DNA of 15,922 bases from CAVSWN01 sp046728115 (GCA_046728115.1 JBKPDW010000578.1:1-15922), one strand, 5' to 3'; counted from the first letter of the stretch, positions 1 to 7,451 are shown. Notes: generated from the letters alone by a model not told the origin. A program made the numbers and translations.

Positions 1-15
1 CAGCAACATCGCGCC

Positions 16-59
16 AAATCCGAACTCCAATATGAACTCTGAAATCTGAACTCTGAAAT
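16..59. repeat. degenerate heptamer tandem array (AAMTCTG-type)
   Basis: Reading in steps of seven gives aaatccg (16-22), aactcca (23-29), a 5-base slip, then aactctg (35-41), aaatctg (42-48), aactctg (49-55) and a partial unit. The three central units differ only at the third base. The unit is a relative of the tctgaag heptamer near 15708-15797. It lies about 65 bases upstream of the VWA gene and probably continues leftwards out of the window. Heptamer short tandem repeats of this sort are known from cyanobacteria; their role is unknown. Confidence 0.65.
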
Positions 60-125
60 GTACGGCTCGCCTGAACGTGGTATGACTTGAGATGAGCCCT
101 GCCTGCCTTTGAAACGGACGGACTG

Positions 126-1076
126 ATGAGCATGTTTCGGATCCTCACCTGTGCGTCGCTTGCGGCGAGCGTCGTCGCCGCGCTGGGCGCAGGCGGGCAG
201 CAGCCGGTATTTCGCGGCACGATCGACGCCGTTCACGTTTTCGTCACCGTCACCGATCGTGACGGCCGGCTCGTGACGACGCTCTCCCAGAACGACTTCG
301 ACGTACGCGACGAAGGCAAGCCACAGCCGGTCACGCTGTTCGACAACACGCCTCAGCCGATTCGACTCATCGTCATGCTCGACGTGTCGGGCAGCATGGA
401 AGGCAACCTGCCGCTGCTGCGCGACGCGGCGGACCAGCTTTTCGCTCGCCTCCGGCCGGACGACGTCGTGCGCGTCGGCTCTTTCGGGCACGAGATCGCC
501 ATCAGCCCCACGTTCACGCACGATTTCGACGAGCTGCGGAGGGAGCTGCCGACGAGGATTGCACCCGACGCGCCCACGCCGCTGTGGCGAGCGTTCGACC
601 AAGCGCTCAACGCGTTCAAAGACGGAGGGGACGCACGACCCGTCATCCTCGTGCTGAGCGACGGCAAGGACAGCGGCATGGTCGGCTTCCGTCAACCGAT
701 TGTGAGCCAGGCCGAGATCATCGATCGCGCGCGTCGCGAGAACGTGATGGTCTACGCCGTCGGCATGCGGAGCCGCAGCCGGCATCAGATGCCGCCGGGG
801 ATCGGTCCCGGCGGTCTTCAGGCGATGCTGACGGCGGACCTGCCCGACCCCGGCCTCGCATTGGTTGCGGAACAGACCGGCGGCGGCTACACCGAGATCC
901 GCTTCGGGCAGGATCTGGGTGCCGCGTTCGCCGCCGTCGCCGACGAGTTGCACAGCCAGTACCTGCTTGGCTTCACCCCGCCCAAGCGTGACGGCAAGGT
1001 GCACGAGATCGACGTCCGCGTTTCGCAGCGCGGGATGAAGCCTCGTGCCCGGAAGAGCTACGTCGCGCCGAAGTAA
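126..1076 (+). CDS. secreted acidobacterial VWFA-related protein
   Basis: The product is 316 aa and is probably exported; it belongs to the 'acidobacterial VWFA-related domain' type (TIGR03436 style). An N-terminal hydrophobic stretch (about residues 5-23) reads as a Sec signal peptide. Residues about 31-75 form the short beta-rich segment typical of the family, with a DF.V.DEGKPQ-type motif near 57-67. The VWA domain then starts with a complete MIDAS signature DVSGS at 86-90, followed by a TPLW segment near 150 and an LSDGKDS segment near 178, so metal binding is probably intact. The C-terminus (LLGFTPP, then RKSYVAPK) also matches family style and full length. The start at 126 is preceded by no strong ribosome site; an in-frame ATG at 132 is an equal alternative. 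The partner and role of these proteins are unknown. Its gene converges with the minus-strand cluster ending at 1191. Confidence 0.9.
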   Translation: MSMFRILTCASLAASVVAALGAGGQQPVFRGTIDAVHVFVTVTDRDGRLVTTLSQNDFDVRDEGKPQPVTLFDNTPQPIRLIVMLDVSGSMEGNLPLLRDAADQLFARLRPDDVVRVGSFGHEIAISPTFTHDFDELRRELPTRIAPDAPTPLWRAFDQALNAFKDGGDARPVILVLSDGKDSGMVGFRQPIVSQAEIIDRARRENVMVYAVGMRSRSRHQMPPGIGPGGLQAMLTADLPDPGLALVAEQTGGGYTEIRFGQDLGAAFAAVADELHSQYLLGFTPPKRDGKVHEIDVRVSQRGMKPRARKSYVAPK

Positions 1077-1190
1077 AGGCGACTCATCGCTGGCGGGGCA
1101 GCCACGCCCTTTCGGCGATCGCTGCCGACGTCGCGAACGCGCCGGCGATTTACGTCGCGGTTCAACGTCGATCCGACTTCCTCACATACA

Positions 1191-1514
1191 TCAATGACGA
1201 GGCGACCTGCCCTCTGCCTCCTTGCGTCCTGCTCGCCCGCTGGTTCGCCACATCCATCCGAACATTCCCACAGCCGTGAGCCCGATGAGACCCTGTTTGA
1301 ACAGACGGCCGCGCTGTGACGGGGTCGGGCTCGTGATCAGGCGCCGGTAGATTTCGGCTTCGCTCGAATTCGGCTGAGCCCGCTGCTTGGAAGGTTCAGG
1401 CTCGGGCACCCACCGCGTCAGGAACGCGAAGGTTTCCGAGGTGCAGACAGGACAGACCTGTGCGTCGTGAATCTCTTCGCAGTCGAGGCAGAGACGCGCC
1501 GTACTGAGTTTCAT
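1191..1514 (-). CDS. small zinc-ribbon protein with C-terminal membrane segment
   Basis: The product is 107 aa. Two CxxC knuckles, C9/C12 (CLDC) and C21/C24 (CPVC), make a short zinc ribbon at the N-terminus. A Pro/Glu-rich linker follows, then a hydrophobic segment near residues 75-90 (LIGLTAVGMFGWMW), followed by a basic tail. This suggests a cytoplasmic zinc ribbon tethered to the inner membrane by one helix. The ATG lies 10 nt after an AGAGAGG ribosome site and only 15 nt behind the stop of the amidohydrolase gene upstream, so the two are very likely co-transcribed. I do not recognise a named family. A regulatory or assembly role is possible but unsupported. It is on the opposite strand to, and converges with, the VWA gene. 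Confidence 0.7.
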   Translation of the reverse strand: MKLSTARLCLDCEEIHDAQVCPVCTSETFAFLTRWVPEPEPSKQRAQPNSSEAEIYRRLITSPTPSQRGRLFKQGLIGLTAVGMFGWMWRTSGRAGRKEAEGRSPRH

Positions 1515-1529
1515 GGGTCAACAGCCTCT

Positions 1530-2627
1530 CTAGACGTTCGGCGGCCCAAGTCCGAGCAGTGCTGCTGCTGTGCCACCGAGTATGGCTTCACGTTCGGCAT
1601 CGGTCAGGCCCGGCGTCCGGAGAATGTGTTCAACCGGCTCACTCTCCCATGGATATGGATAGTCGGTCCCCATGACGATCTGGCTGACGCCGACCTCCGC
1701 TACGAGATGCCGCAGCGCTTCTGCAGTAAAGACGATCGAGTCATAGTACAGGCGCTTCAGGTAATCGGTCGGTGGCCGACTGGGCACGCCCGGCTTGCAT
1801 TGTGCCGGGAAGACCTGGCAGCCGCGGTCGGACCGGTTCATATAGGAGGGAAGATAGCCGCCGCCATGCGCCGCACAAATCTTCAGGCCCGGGAATCGAT
1901 CGAGCGTCCCTTCAAAAATCAGGTGAGTGAGGGCGACAGTGGTTTCGAGCGGATTCCACACCGTCACGCCAAGCGCGCCGTTACCTTGCAGGCGGGCACT
2001 GAACGCGCCTGCCGCCGATCCTTGCGGGTGGATGAAGACGACTGCCCCAAGTTCTTCGGCTTTTGCCCAGAACGGATGAAACTGCGGATCGGCCAATTCC
2101 CGACCGGCCACGCTTCCGCCGATGGCGGCGCCACGCAGGCCCATCGTCTTCATCGCTCGCTCGAGTTGCGTGGCGGCGAGGTCGGGGAACTGCAGTGCCA
2201 CCGAGGCAAACGCCGCGAACCGGTCGGCATGCGTGGCACAAAACTCCGCCAGCGATTCGTTTTGGACGTCGATGACCTGTTTGGCCAGATCGCGATCGAT
2301 CCCGTACCAGTTTGGGTTGATGCTCAGGACCGCGACGTCGATGCCTTGCGCATCCATGTGCGTCAGCCGTTCGGTGAGCGGCTGGGGATCGAGGAGCAAT
2401 GTCGCGGGATTGACCTGCTGTTTCAGCAGGTCGCCGGCTTTCGCCACGGCGCAATGCGCGTGCATATCCACGGTTCTGATTCGGCGACCGTTGATCACCA
2501 CCGGTGCATGTTTTCGCGTTGCGATCCCCGACAAGGATTGCGGGACAGCATCGAGCAACCCGCACCGGACAAATACCAGTCCGGTCGCCCCGGTTGCTTC
2601 TCTCAAAAACTCGCGGCGACTCAGCAT
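1530..2627 (-). CDS. Tat-type amidohydrolase, Amidohydro_2 / ACMSD-like
   Basis: The product is 365 aa from the ATG at 2627. A longer reading from GTG at 2678 is possible but would bury the twin-arginine signal: from 2627 the protein opens with SRREFLREATGATG, a Tat-like leader. Metal ligands of the Amidohydro_2 family (PF04909; aminocarboxymuconate-semialdehyde decarboxylase and related decarboxylases/hydrolases) are all visible: HAH at 56-58, H200 in FIHPQG, H254 in AHGGG and D322 in GTDYPYPWE. The fold should be a TIM barrel with a divalent metal. Substrate is not predictable; decarboxylation of a carboxylated ring or hydrolysis are both possible. It is the second of two amidohydrolase genes in a row and is tightly followed by the zinc-ribbon gene. 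The 184-base gap upstream may hold its own promoter. Confidence 0.9.
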   Translation of the reverse strand: MLSRREFLREATGATGLVFVRCGLLDAVPQSLSGIATRKHAPVVINGRRIRTVDMHAHCAVAKAGDLLKQQVNPATLLLDPQPLTERLTHMDAQGIDVAVLSINPNWYGIDRDLAKQVIDVQNESLAEFCATHADRFAAFASVALQFPDLAATQLERAMKTMGLRGAAIGGSVAGRELADPQFHPFWAKAEELGAVVFIHPQGSAAGAFSARLQGNGALGVTVWNPLETTVALTHLIFEGTLDRFPGLKICAAHGGGYLPSYMNRSDRGCQVFPAQCKPGVPSRPPTDYLKRLYYDSIVFTAEALRHLVAEVGVSQIVMGTDYPYPWESEPVEHILRTPGLTDAEREAILGGTAAALLGLGPPNV

Positions 2628-2811
2628 CGTGCCAGCTCTCGCGGAAAGCAACCAGTGGTCAGGTCCCACACTCAACACGTGGCGGTGGCACCGCGCTCGT
2701 GTCGAATGACCGTCATGCTAGCGCACAACCACCCCACGGTCGCAACGGCCCGGAACCGCCACTTTCGCGCAATCATCCACGGCGCTGACGGCGGTTCTCG
2801 GTGGTTGGCTG

Positions 2812-4035
2812 TCAATTATGCGCGGCTGTACGCGGTGTGACGCGCTTCCCGCCGAGCACGGTCGCGTGTGGGAACAATCTCTGGTGCCCGGTCCGCTTGT
2901 TCCCGTAGTTGTCGTCGAATTCGAACGACCCCTGGCGAAGCTCGAGCACCGCCACATCCGCCGGCGCCCCGACATTGAGCGTGCCGCGATCGCGGAACAC
3001 GTCGAACACCCGTGATGCGTTGACGCTCGCGCGGGCGATCACTTGATCGAGCGGCATGCCGAAAGCCAGGAACTTCGACATCACGTTTGGAAAGTCGAAA
3101 ACCTGCACCGTGCGCCCCTCTGGCGTCCAGTCGGTGGAGAGCGTATCGGGCCAGAAGCCCTCGCCCAGGACGCGCTCGACGATGTCCCACCTGAGATGGC
3201 CGGTGCGGCCGTTGCCGACATCGAACCACACACCGCGCCGGCGGGCCGCCAGCACCTCAGGAAGGACATGACCGTCATCGTCGACGATGCTGTTGGGTGG
3301 CGGCGCGAACATGTGCGTGACGATATCGCCGGGCTTGAGCAGATCGAAGAGCTTCGGCAGGGGCGAAACCGTCTGCCCCATGTGGATCATCACCGGCAAG
3401 TGGAACGGGTCGACGACCTCCTCGGCGCGCCGCAGTACCTCGTAGTCGTTGGCGCCGGCGACATCCCGCGACAGGCGTGCCTTGACGCCTGCGATCACGT
3501 CCCGGTTTTTCGCGATGGCGTCGCGCGCAGCGCTGACATCAGCGCGATTGATGTCCATGGTATCGCCGTCGGGCAGGATGCCGGCGCGCCCGATGTTGAT
3601 CAGCACCCGGCACGGCTGCGGAGCCGCTTTGGCGATGGCGATCGATTCGCCGATGCGATCGGCTCCCTGGGATCCTGCGTCGACGAATCCGGTCACGCCA
3701 TCTGCGAGACAGAGCGCAGGTCCATCCTTGACGCGGGCGGCATGGGTATGGATGTCGAGCAAGCCCGGAACGACGATCTTGCCGCGCGCATCGAAGATTT
3801 CGACGCTGTCGCCCGAGATGTTGGCCTGGACGGCTGCGATGCGGCCGCCGACGATCGCCACGTCACGGATCGCGTCGATCCTGAGCGATGGATCGATCAC
3901 GCGGCCGCCTTTGACGATCAGATCGTACTTCGCGGCGCCCGGAGCATCGGTTGCGCGAGCGAACAACGCCGTGCCGGCGACGGCCGCACGGACAAACTCG
4001 CGGCGGGTTAGCAACATCGCAGATGTCTCGCCCAT
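2812..4035 (-). CDS. Tat-type amidohydrolase/deacetylase (Amidohydro_1, dihydroorotase-like)
   Basis: The product is 407 aa from the ATG at 4035. A GGAGG at 4046-4050 is 9 nt from this ATG, whereas an upstream GTG at 4041 would leave only 3 nt, so 4035 is chosen. The N-terminus has TRREFVRAAVAG, a Tat-like leader. Features of the amidohydrolase/deacetylase metallohydrolase family are present: the small beta domain motif DLIVKGGRVIDP near 38-49, VVPGLLDIHTH with HTH at 96-98, GVKARLS with a likely carboxylated Lys185, H218, H241 and D302 in STDW. The family cleaves cyclic amides, N-acyl amino acids or similar compounds; the substrate here is unknown. It lies 86 bases downstream of the methyltransferase on the same strand. 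Export by Tat would place the folded metalloenzyme in the periplasm. Confidence 0.9.
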   Translation of the reverse strand: MGETSAMLLTRREFVRAAVAGTALFARATDAPGAAKYDLIVKGGRVIDPSLRIDAIRDVAIVGGRIAAVQANISGDSVEIFDARGKIVVPGLLDIHTHAARVKDGPALCLADGVTGFVDAGSQGADRIGESIAIAKAAPQPCRVLINIGRAGILPDGDTMDINRADVSAARDAIAKNRDVIAGVKARLSRDVAGANDYEVLRRAEEVVDPFHLPVMIHMGQTVSPLPKLFDLLKPGDIVTHMFAPPPNSIVDDDGHVLPEVLAARRRGVWFDVGNGRTGHLRWDIVERVLGEGFWPDTLSTDWTPEGRTVQVFDFPNVMSKFLAFGMPLDQVIARASVNASRVFDVFRDRGTLNVGAPADVAVLELRQGSFEFDDNYGNKRTGHQRLFPHATVLGGKRVTPRTAAHN

Positions 4036-4121
4036 AGCCACTGGCCTCCATCAACTGTGAATACACGATGCTGATTTTCGCAGCCAGGATTCGCTCAGCG
4101 TCTTGCCCGCTAAGTCGTGCT

Positions 4122-4835
4122 TCAGGATCGCGCGCTCGCCAGCAAGAACTCAGGCCGGCCAAGCAGGCGTCTGTAGGCGTCCGGCTTTAACGTCCGAAAT
4201 TCTTCTGTTGGCAGAGGTTCCACCAGCTTCTCGAGTGTCAGCCGTGCGTTTGTGAGCGCTTCGATGATGGCGCTCAACGGGCGTCGGTAGTACCGAACGG
4301 TTCCAACCCACTTCCAGAAGTCCTCGACGAGTTCGGTGTCCAAATATCGATGCGTATCAAGACGAATGGCTTCGGTGATCGGATGATGTGTGGAGAACAC
4401 GAGCCAACCGCCTGGTTTGAGAATGCGCCGAAATTCGGCGAGCGTTGGACCCCAGTCGAGCACGTAATGCAGCACCAGAGAACTGACGATTCCGTCGAAG
4501 GCGCCGCCTGACGCGAACGAAAGAGGCTGCTCGAGATCTGCGACCCTGAATTCCACCTGGCGGGCCAACTCGCTCAAGGGGGCCGATGCGAATCGATCTC
4601 GCGCATGGCCGATCATCGCGGCGCTCACGTCGATCGCGGTGACCAACGCCCCTCGAGTGGCAAGTTGCGCCGCGTACCACCCTGATCCACAACCTGCATC
4701 GAGCACACGCGTTCCTGCTACTGGAGGCAGAAGGTCCATCATCGCAGGCCGTTCATACAGCGCGTTGTAGGGCGCTGAATCAACTCCCGCCGCGTACGCG
4801 TCAGCGATGTCGTCGTAAGTGAATACCTGCTTCAA
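4122..4835 (-). CDS. class I SAM-dependent methyltransferase
   Basis: The product is 237 aa. No ATG or GTG lies between the upstream stop and the conserved domain; a TTG at 4835 gives MKQVFTYDDIAD, preceded by AGG at 7 nt, and is taken as the start. Extending the frame to 5009 would overlap the phosphatase gene and add about 58 Ser/Pro-rich residues that look like a shadow. Motif I is VLDAGCGSG (44-52), then an acidic loop IDVSAAM, a FDGIVSSLVLHYVLDW motif and LKPGGWLVFSTHHP, all standard for Methyltransf_11/25-like small-molecule methyltransferases. The C-terminal part has a LVEPLPTE.F segment common in ubiquinone/tellurite-type relatives. It is 34 bases behind the ComB-like gene on the same strand, probably one transcript. 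Substrate unknown. Confidence 0.85.
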   Translation of the reverse strand: MKQVFTYDDIADAYAAGVDSAPYNALYERPAMMDLLPPVAGTRVLDAGCGSGWYAAQLATRGALVTAIDVSAAMIGHARDRFASAPLSELARQVEFRVADLEQPLSFASGGAFDGIVSSLVLHYVLDWGPTLAEFRRILKPGGWLVFSTHHPITEAIRLDTHRYLDTELVEDFWKWVGTVRYYRRPLSAIIEALTNARLTLEKLVEPLPTEEFRTLKPDAYRRLLGRPEFLLASARS

Positions 4836-4869
4836 TGCCAGACCTAATTTGAGAAACGGCCCGAATGCA

Positions 4870-5586
4870 TCAGGCGGCCACGAACGCGATGCCGTCGAAC
4901 CGACCGACACAGGAGCTGATGTCCAGCTGACCGGCGATGAACTTGTCCTTGGCGTGTCCCCGCCCGTCGAGCTCGCGTCCGGAGCCGCACTGGTCCAGGA
5001 TTTCAACAAGTCGTTCGCGGTATCGCTCGAACAGAGCCACCGCGGAGTCAGCTTCCGGCGAGCGACTGCCAGGAAGACTCCGCACGATGGCGCCCGCCCC
5101 TAACCAATCCTCCAACGCGGGCCGCAACGAACCATCAGGCCACCGCTCGCCCGCCGGTATGACGTTGAAGGTACGTCCCAGCTCCTGAGCCGCTTCGGCG
5201 ACCGATCGAGCATTTCGGAGCGACCCCGCAAGAACTGCAGAGGAAGTTCCCGCTGCTGCCAGCGTGACCTGCGCTCCGTTTGGCGAGGGCAGCACGCAAC
5301 GAAGTCCTGCAGGCGCGTCCAGATACGATTCTGGCGCCAACGAGTACTGCGCTTGCCGCCGACGGCCGGCCAATTCAGCTCGCTGCGCTCGCGCGAACAC
5401 TGCCGCGGAGTCATCATTCCAGGCGTACGGAAGAATCGCGGCGCCGCGCGATACAGCCACGTCGACGCACGTCGTAAACGAAAACACGTCGACGATAATC
5501 GTGACGTCCGCCGGCGCCAGAGCTGTCACCGCCCGTGGGCCCCATTCGCACCGACAAGTCCAGGCTTCCTGACTGAATGGTGTCAT
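4870..5586 (-). CDS. comB: 2-phosphosulfolactate phosphatase family protein (ComB-like)
   Basis: The product is 238 aa, the usual size for PF04029. Recognised blocks in order: IIVDVFSFTTCVDVAVSRGA (near 30-49, the IDV.RATT-type motif), LPSPNGA, GSLRNARSVA, VIPAGERWPDGSLRPALEDW followed by LGAGAI, and CGSGRELDGRGHAKD near the C-terminus. In archaea ComB hydrolyses 2-phospho-3-sulfolactate in coenzyme M synthesis; many bacteria carry homologues without the rest of that pathway, so the physiological reaction here is uncertain. None of the other coenzyme M genes (ComA, ComC, ComDE-like) is in the window. The ATG at 5586 has only a weak ribosome site. It heads the minus-strand cluster and is followed by the methyltransferase. 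Confidence 0.88.
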   Translation of the reverse strand: MTPFSQEAWTCRCEWGPRAVTALAPADVTIIVDVFSFTTCVDVAVSRGAAILPYAWNDDSAAVFARAQRAELAGRRRQAQYSLAPESYLDAPAGLRCVLPSPNGAQVTLAAAGTSSAVLAGSLRNARSVAEAAQELGRTFNVIPAGERWPDGSLRPALEDWLGAGAIVRSLPGSRSPEADSAVALFERYRERLVEILDQCGSGRELDGRGHAKDKFIAGQLDISSCVGRFDGIAFVAA

Positions 5587-5623
5587 GGTAGGTCTGCCTG
5601 ACGATCGGTTTGAGCGCCGCGCG

Positions 5624-5746
5624 TTACCCAGCCTTCCGTTCCAGGATCACAGTTCGAATCCATCTGCTCGCAACTCGGTGCACCGGTTTAACGTGCCCAT
5701 CGCGATCACTTGGCCTTGCACCATGGTCAAGCAGCAGCCTGACGCC
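5624..5746 (-). pseudogene. C-terminal remnant of an ankyrin-repeat gene
   Basis: In the minus frame ending at the TAA at 5624-5626 the DNA reads GVRLLLDHGARPSDRDG, then HVKPVHRVAS and RWIRTVILERKAG. The VRLLLDHGA.P.DRDG pattern is the second helix and exit loop of an ankyrin repeat, and RWIR is a plausible terminal helix. No start or earlier repeat lies in the same frame upstream; the frame before residue G has no ankyrin character. The missing upstream part is probably the fragment at 6305-6470. The piece is read as a broken gene end, not an expressed protein. Confidence 0.55.
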
Positions 5747-5851
5747 ACTGTAGCAAGGACAGTACTGTCGGCTAATCGGCAGGATATGTCATCCATGTCG
5801 CCGCCGCCGACGAGGCCAAGAAAATCAACGTCGAATGTGGTGACCACACTT

Positions 5852-6268
5852 TCAACCGGTTGGTTGATCGAAACTCCAAATGTCGTACTGAATCTTCCAA
5901 TCCCCGGCGCTGCGCTTTAGAAGCAGCACGTACTTCCCCTCCCGTGCAGGGGGACCGTCTTGTGCCGACGTCGAAACGTCGTCTGTCGGTGCTCTGCTCG
6001 TGAAGGTGCCAACTTGGAAGCCTTGATCGGCTGCGGCTGTTGACTCGCCGGGTACGATGCTGACACTCCCAACCCGCGGAAGCGCTTCTTCGAACCAAGC
6101 CTGGATCGCGGCTCGTCCGCTCACCCTCGGCTCGTTCGGCGGCATCAGGATCGCGGTGTCGGAGTACAGCGACGCGAGGGCCACGGCATTGCTCGCGTTG
6201 AACGCCGCCTCCAATTGAACTGCAATATCGACGATTTGTGCGACGGAGCCTGATATCAACGGTTCCAT
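5852..6268 (-). CDS. SnoaL/DUF4440-like protein (SgcJ/EcaC type)
   Basis: The product is 138 aa from the ATG at 6268, or 142 aa from a GTG at 6280; GGAAG sits 5 nt before the ATG, so that start is preferred. The layout is NTF2-like: helix QIVDIAVQLEAAFNASNAVALASLYSD with DTAILMPPNEP, then GRAAIQAWFEEAL, then a beta sheet that ends KYVLLLKRSAGDWKIQYDIWS. This is the SgcJ/EcaC or DUF4440 pattern found in many small soil proteins; roles in the family vary (cyclases, isomerases, binding proteins) and none can be assigned. No signal peptide. It is isolated between two pieces of a broken ankyrin gene and is on the same strand as the phosphatase, 265 bases away. Confidence 0.8.
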   Translation of the reverse strand: MEPLISGSVAQIVDIAVQLEAAFNASNAVALASLYSDTAILMPPNEPRVSGRAAIQAWFEEALPRVGSVSIVPGESTAAADQGFQVGTFTSRAPTDDVSTSAQDGPPAREGKYVLLLKRSAGDWKIQYDIWSFDQPTG

Positions 6269-6304
6269 CCTCCCTTCCACTGTCTGTAAGGGGGCGTGCC
6301 CGAA

Positions 6305-6470
6305 GAAGACCTTCGAGTTGCGCCCCGGTCAAGCAGCAGCCTCACGATTCCCGCCTGCTGCTCTCGGGCCCGCTCGGAACGTGCCTCCCCTCCCTGTGGA
6401 TTGCACCGCAAGGTGCAATGGCGTCGATCCGTTTCCGTTCGGCTGCCTCGGATTCGCGCCGGACTCCAGC
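6305..6470 (-). pseudogene. ankyrin-repeat gene remnant with internal frameshift
   Basis: On the minus strand from 6469 one frame reads LESGANPRQPNGNGSTPLHL and then AVQSTGRGG, a textbook ankyrin repeat start. Near 6385-6395, in a G-rich run, the sense moves to another frame that reads SERAREQQAGIVRLLLDRGA, the second half of the same repeat. Immediately after this the similarity stops. So a frameshift and a truncation are both present. A short open stretch just upstream (about 6470-6532) could be more of the same gene but shows no clear repeat. The rest of the gene appears to be at 5624-5746. Confidence 0.6.
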
Positions 6471-6830
6471 CCGGACCGCTGACAGCGATCGTATGCGCAC
6501 CGCCCTGTCAAGGAAGGCCTTTAACGATTCGTCAACCCGTCATCCTCCCGGCGACGGCATCTGAATCGGGTGAACGTCAGCCTTCACCCACTGCGACAGA
6601 TAATCGCGCGCGCAGCCATCTGTTGCAACGCCGTCGCCAATCGCCGACCGAACTCGGCGAGATGTTCCTCCCGCTGTTGCTCGCGCTGCTGTTCGGCGGT
6701 GTGGAGCTCGGCGCCGCCATATCGCGCGGCACATGCCGTGGCGTCGCTCGCCGGTTGAACAGCGAGCGCATTCATCGCCACCGCGGCGAGATCGTCGCTG
6801 CCCCGCACCACTCGCCTCCAGCCATTCTAG
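6471..6830. other. gene-poor tract with no assignable gene
   Basis: Neither strand carries a recognisable protein. A minus frame open from about 6811 to 6584 has a Glu/Gln-rich stretch (AELHTAEQQREQQREE) that could be a fragment of a coiled-coil protein, but it lacks a convincing start and its complement is merely Leu-rich. Flanking remnants on both sides suggest this is decayed sequence. Confidence 0.4.
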
Positions 6831-6995
6831 GTGTCGGAGACCGGGGTCCTCATGTACCGCCCGGGCGACTACAGCTCGAGCCTGAGTCTTGCCTGGATCG
6901 ACCGCGACGCCAAGGTCGAAGAAACGATTGGCGGACCGGGGCTGCACGGGACCTTCCTGCGTCGGTATCAACCACGCTCAAGACGGCCCAAGTAG
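6831..6995 (+). pseudogene. fragment of a PD40/TolB-type propeller protein
   Basis: The frame that opens after the TAG at 6828 and ends at the TAG at 6993 reads VSETGVLMYRPGDYSSSLSL, followed by AWIDRDAKVEETIGGPG. The pattern VSE.GVL.YR.GDY...L.W.DR..K is the hallmark junction between propeller blades in acidobacterial PD40 proteins, often fused to Ser/Thr kinases or winged-helix domains. Only about 40 residues survive; the following LSPDG blade motif and everything upstream are missing, and a stop cuts the frame upstream. It is read as a gene relic. Confidence 0.6.
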
Positions 6996-7073
6996 GCCAC
7001 GTTTTGGAGCGTCTGTCGGCGCATCCCGCATTCCTGTGGCTGTGTTCTACAATTCCTGAAGGAGGAGCGTCAG

Positions 7074-7451
7074 ATGAAGGCGTTATTCGTACCAGTACTT
7101 GTCATTCTTGCGTTGGTCTCCGCTGCAGTTCCGATGTCTGCGCATCACTCGTGGCCGGTGAACACTTCCCGGCTTGTAACGGTGGGGGGCACAGTGACAG
7201 AGTTCGCCTGGGAAAACCCACACCCGATGATCACCCTTGAGGTTCCGAACGATGACGGCAAGTTGGAGAAGTGGATGGTCGGTGGGCCTGCCATCAGCCG
7301 CATGGAGGCGAACGGCTGGACCAAGACGACGGTCAAGCCGGGCGACGTGATCACGGGCATCGGCTATCAGTACTCCAACGGCCAGAAGATCGTCCGGCTC
7401 GAGCGGGTGCTGCTGGCCGACGGCAGGGAGCTGCGCGTTTACGGCCGCTAG
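7074..7451 (+). CDS. exported DUF6152 family protein
   Basis: The product is 125 aa. An excellent ribosome site GGAGGAG (7061-7067) precedes the ATG by 6 nt. The Sec signal peptide spans about residues 1-23 and ends at SA-HHS; the HHS right after cleavage is the usual start of mature DUF6152 proteins. Then come VTVGGTVTEFAWENPHPMI, a WMV.GG.A segment, GWTKTTVKPGDVITGIGY and a C-terminal LADGRELRVYG, all in family order, so the gene is complete. DUF6152 is a small beta-barrel-like domain of unknown function, frequent in Acidobacteriota and proteobacterial genomes near dehydrogenases. Here it stands alone, 78 bases after the PD40 relic, with no co-directional gene close downstream. Confidence 0.88.
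   Translation: MKALFVPVLVILALVSAAVPMSAHHSWPVNTSRLVTVGGTVTEFAWENPHPMITLEVPNDDGKLEKWMVGGPAISRMEANGWTKTTVKPGDVITGIGYQYSNGQKIVRLERVLLADGRELRVYGR

Noticed and set aside
1467..2840. A 457-codon open frame on + antisense to the amidohydrolase
   Set aside because: The minus strand holds a full Amidohydro_2 enzyme with all metal ligands; the plus product has no recognisable domain and is a high-GC shadow.
3043..4011. A 322-codon open frame on + antisense to the deacetylase
   Set aside because: Antisense to a clear metallohydrolase; its composition (His/Asp/Arg-rich) mirrors the reverse strand codons.
4836..5009. N-terminal extension of the methyltransferase
   Set aside because: The added residues are Ser/Thr/Pro-rich, overlap the phosphatase coding end in another frame and resemble no methyltransferase N-terminus.
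6296..7240. A 314-codon open frame on + through the decayed tract
   Set aside because: It crosses ankyrin and PD40 relics in other frames and runs into the DUF6152 gene; no domain is visible.
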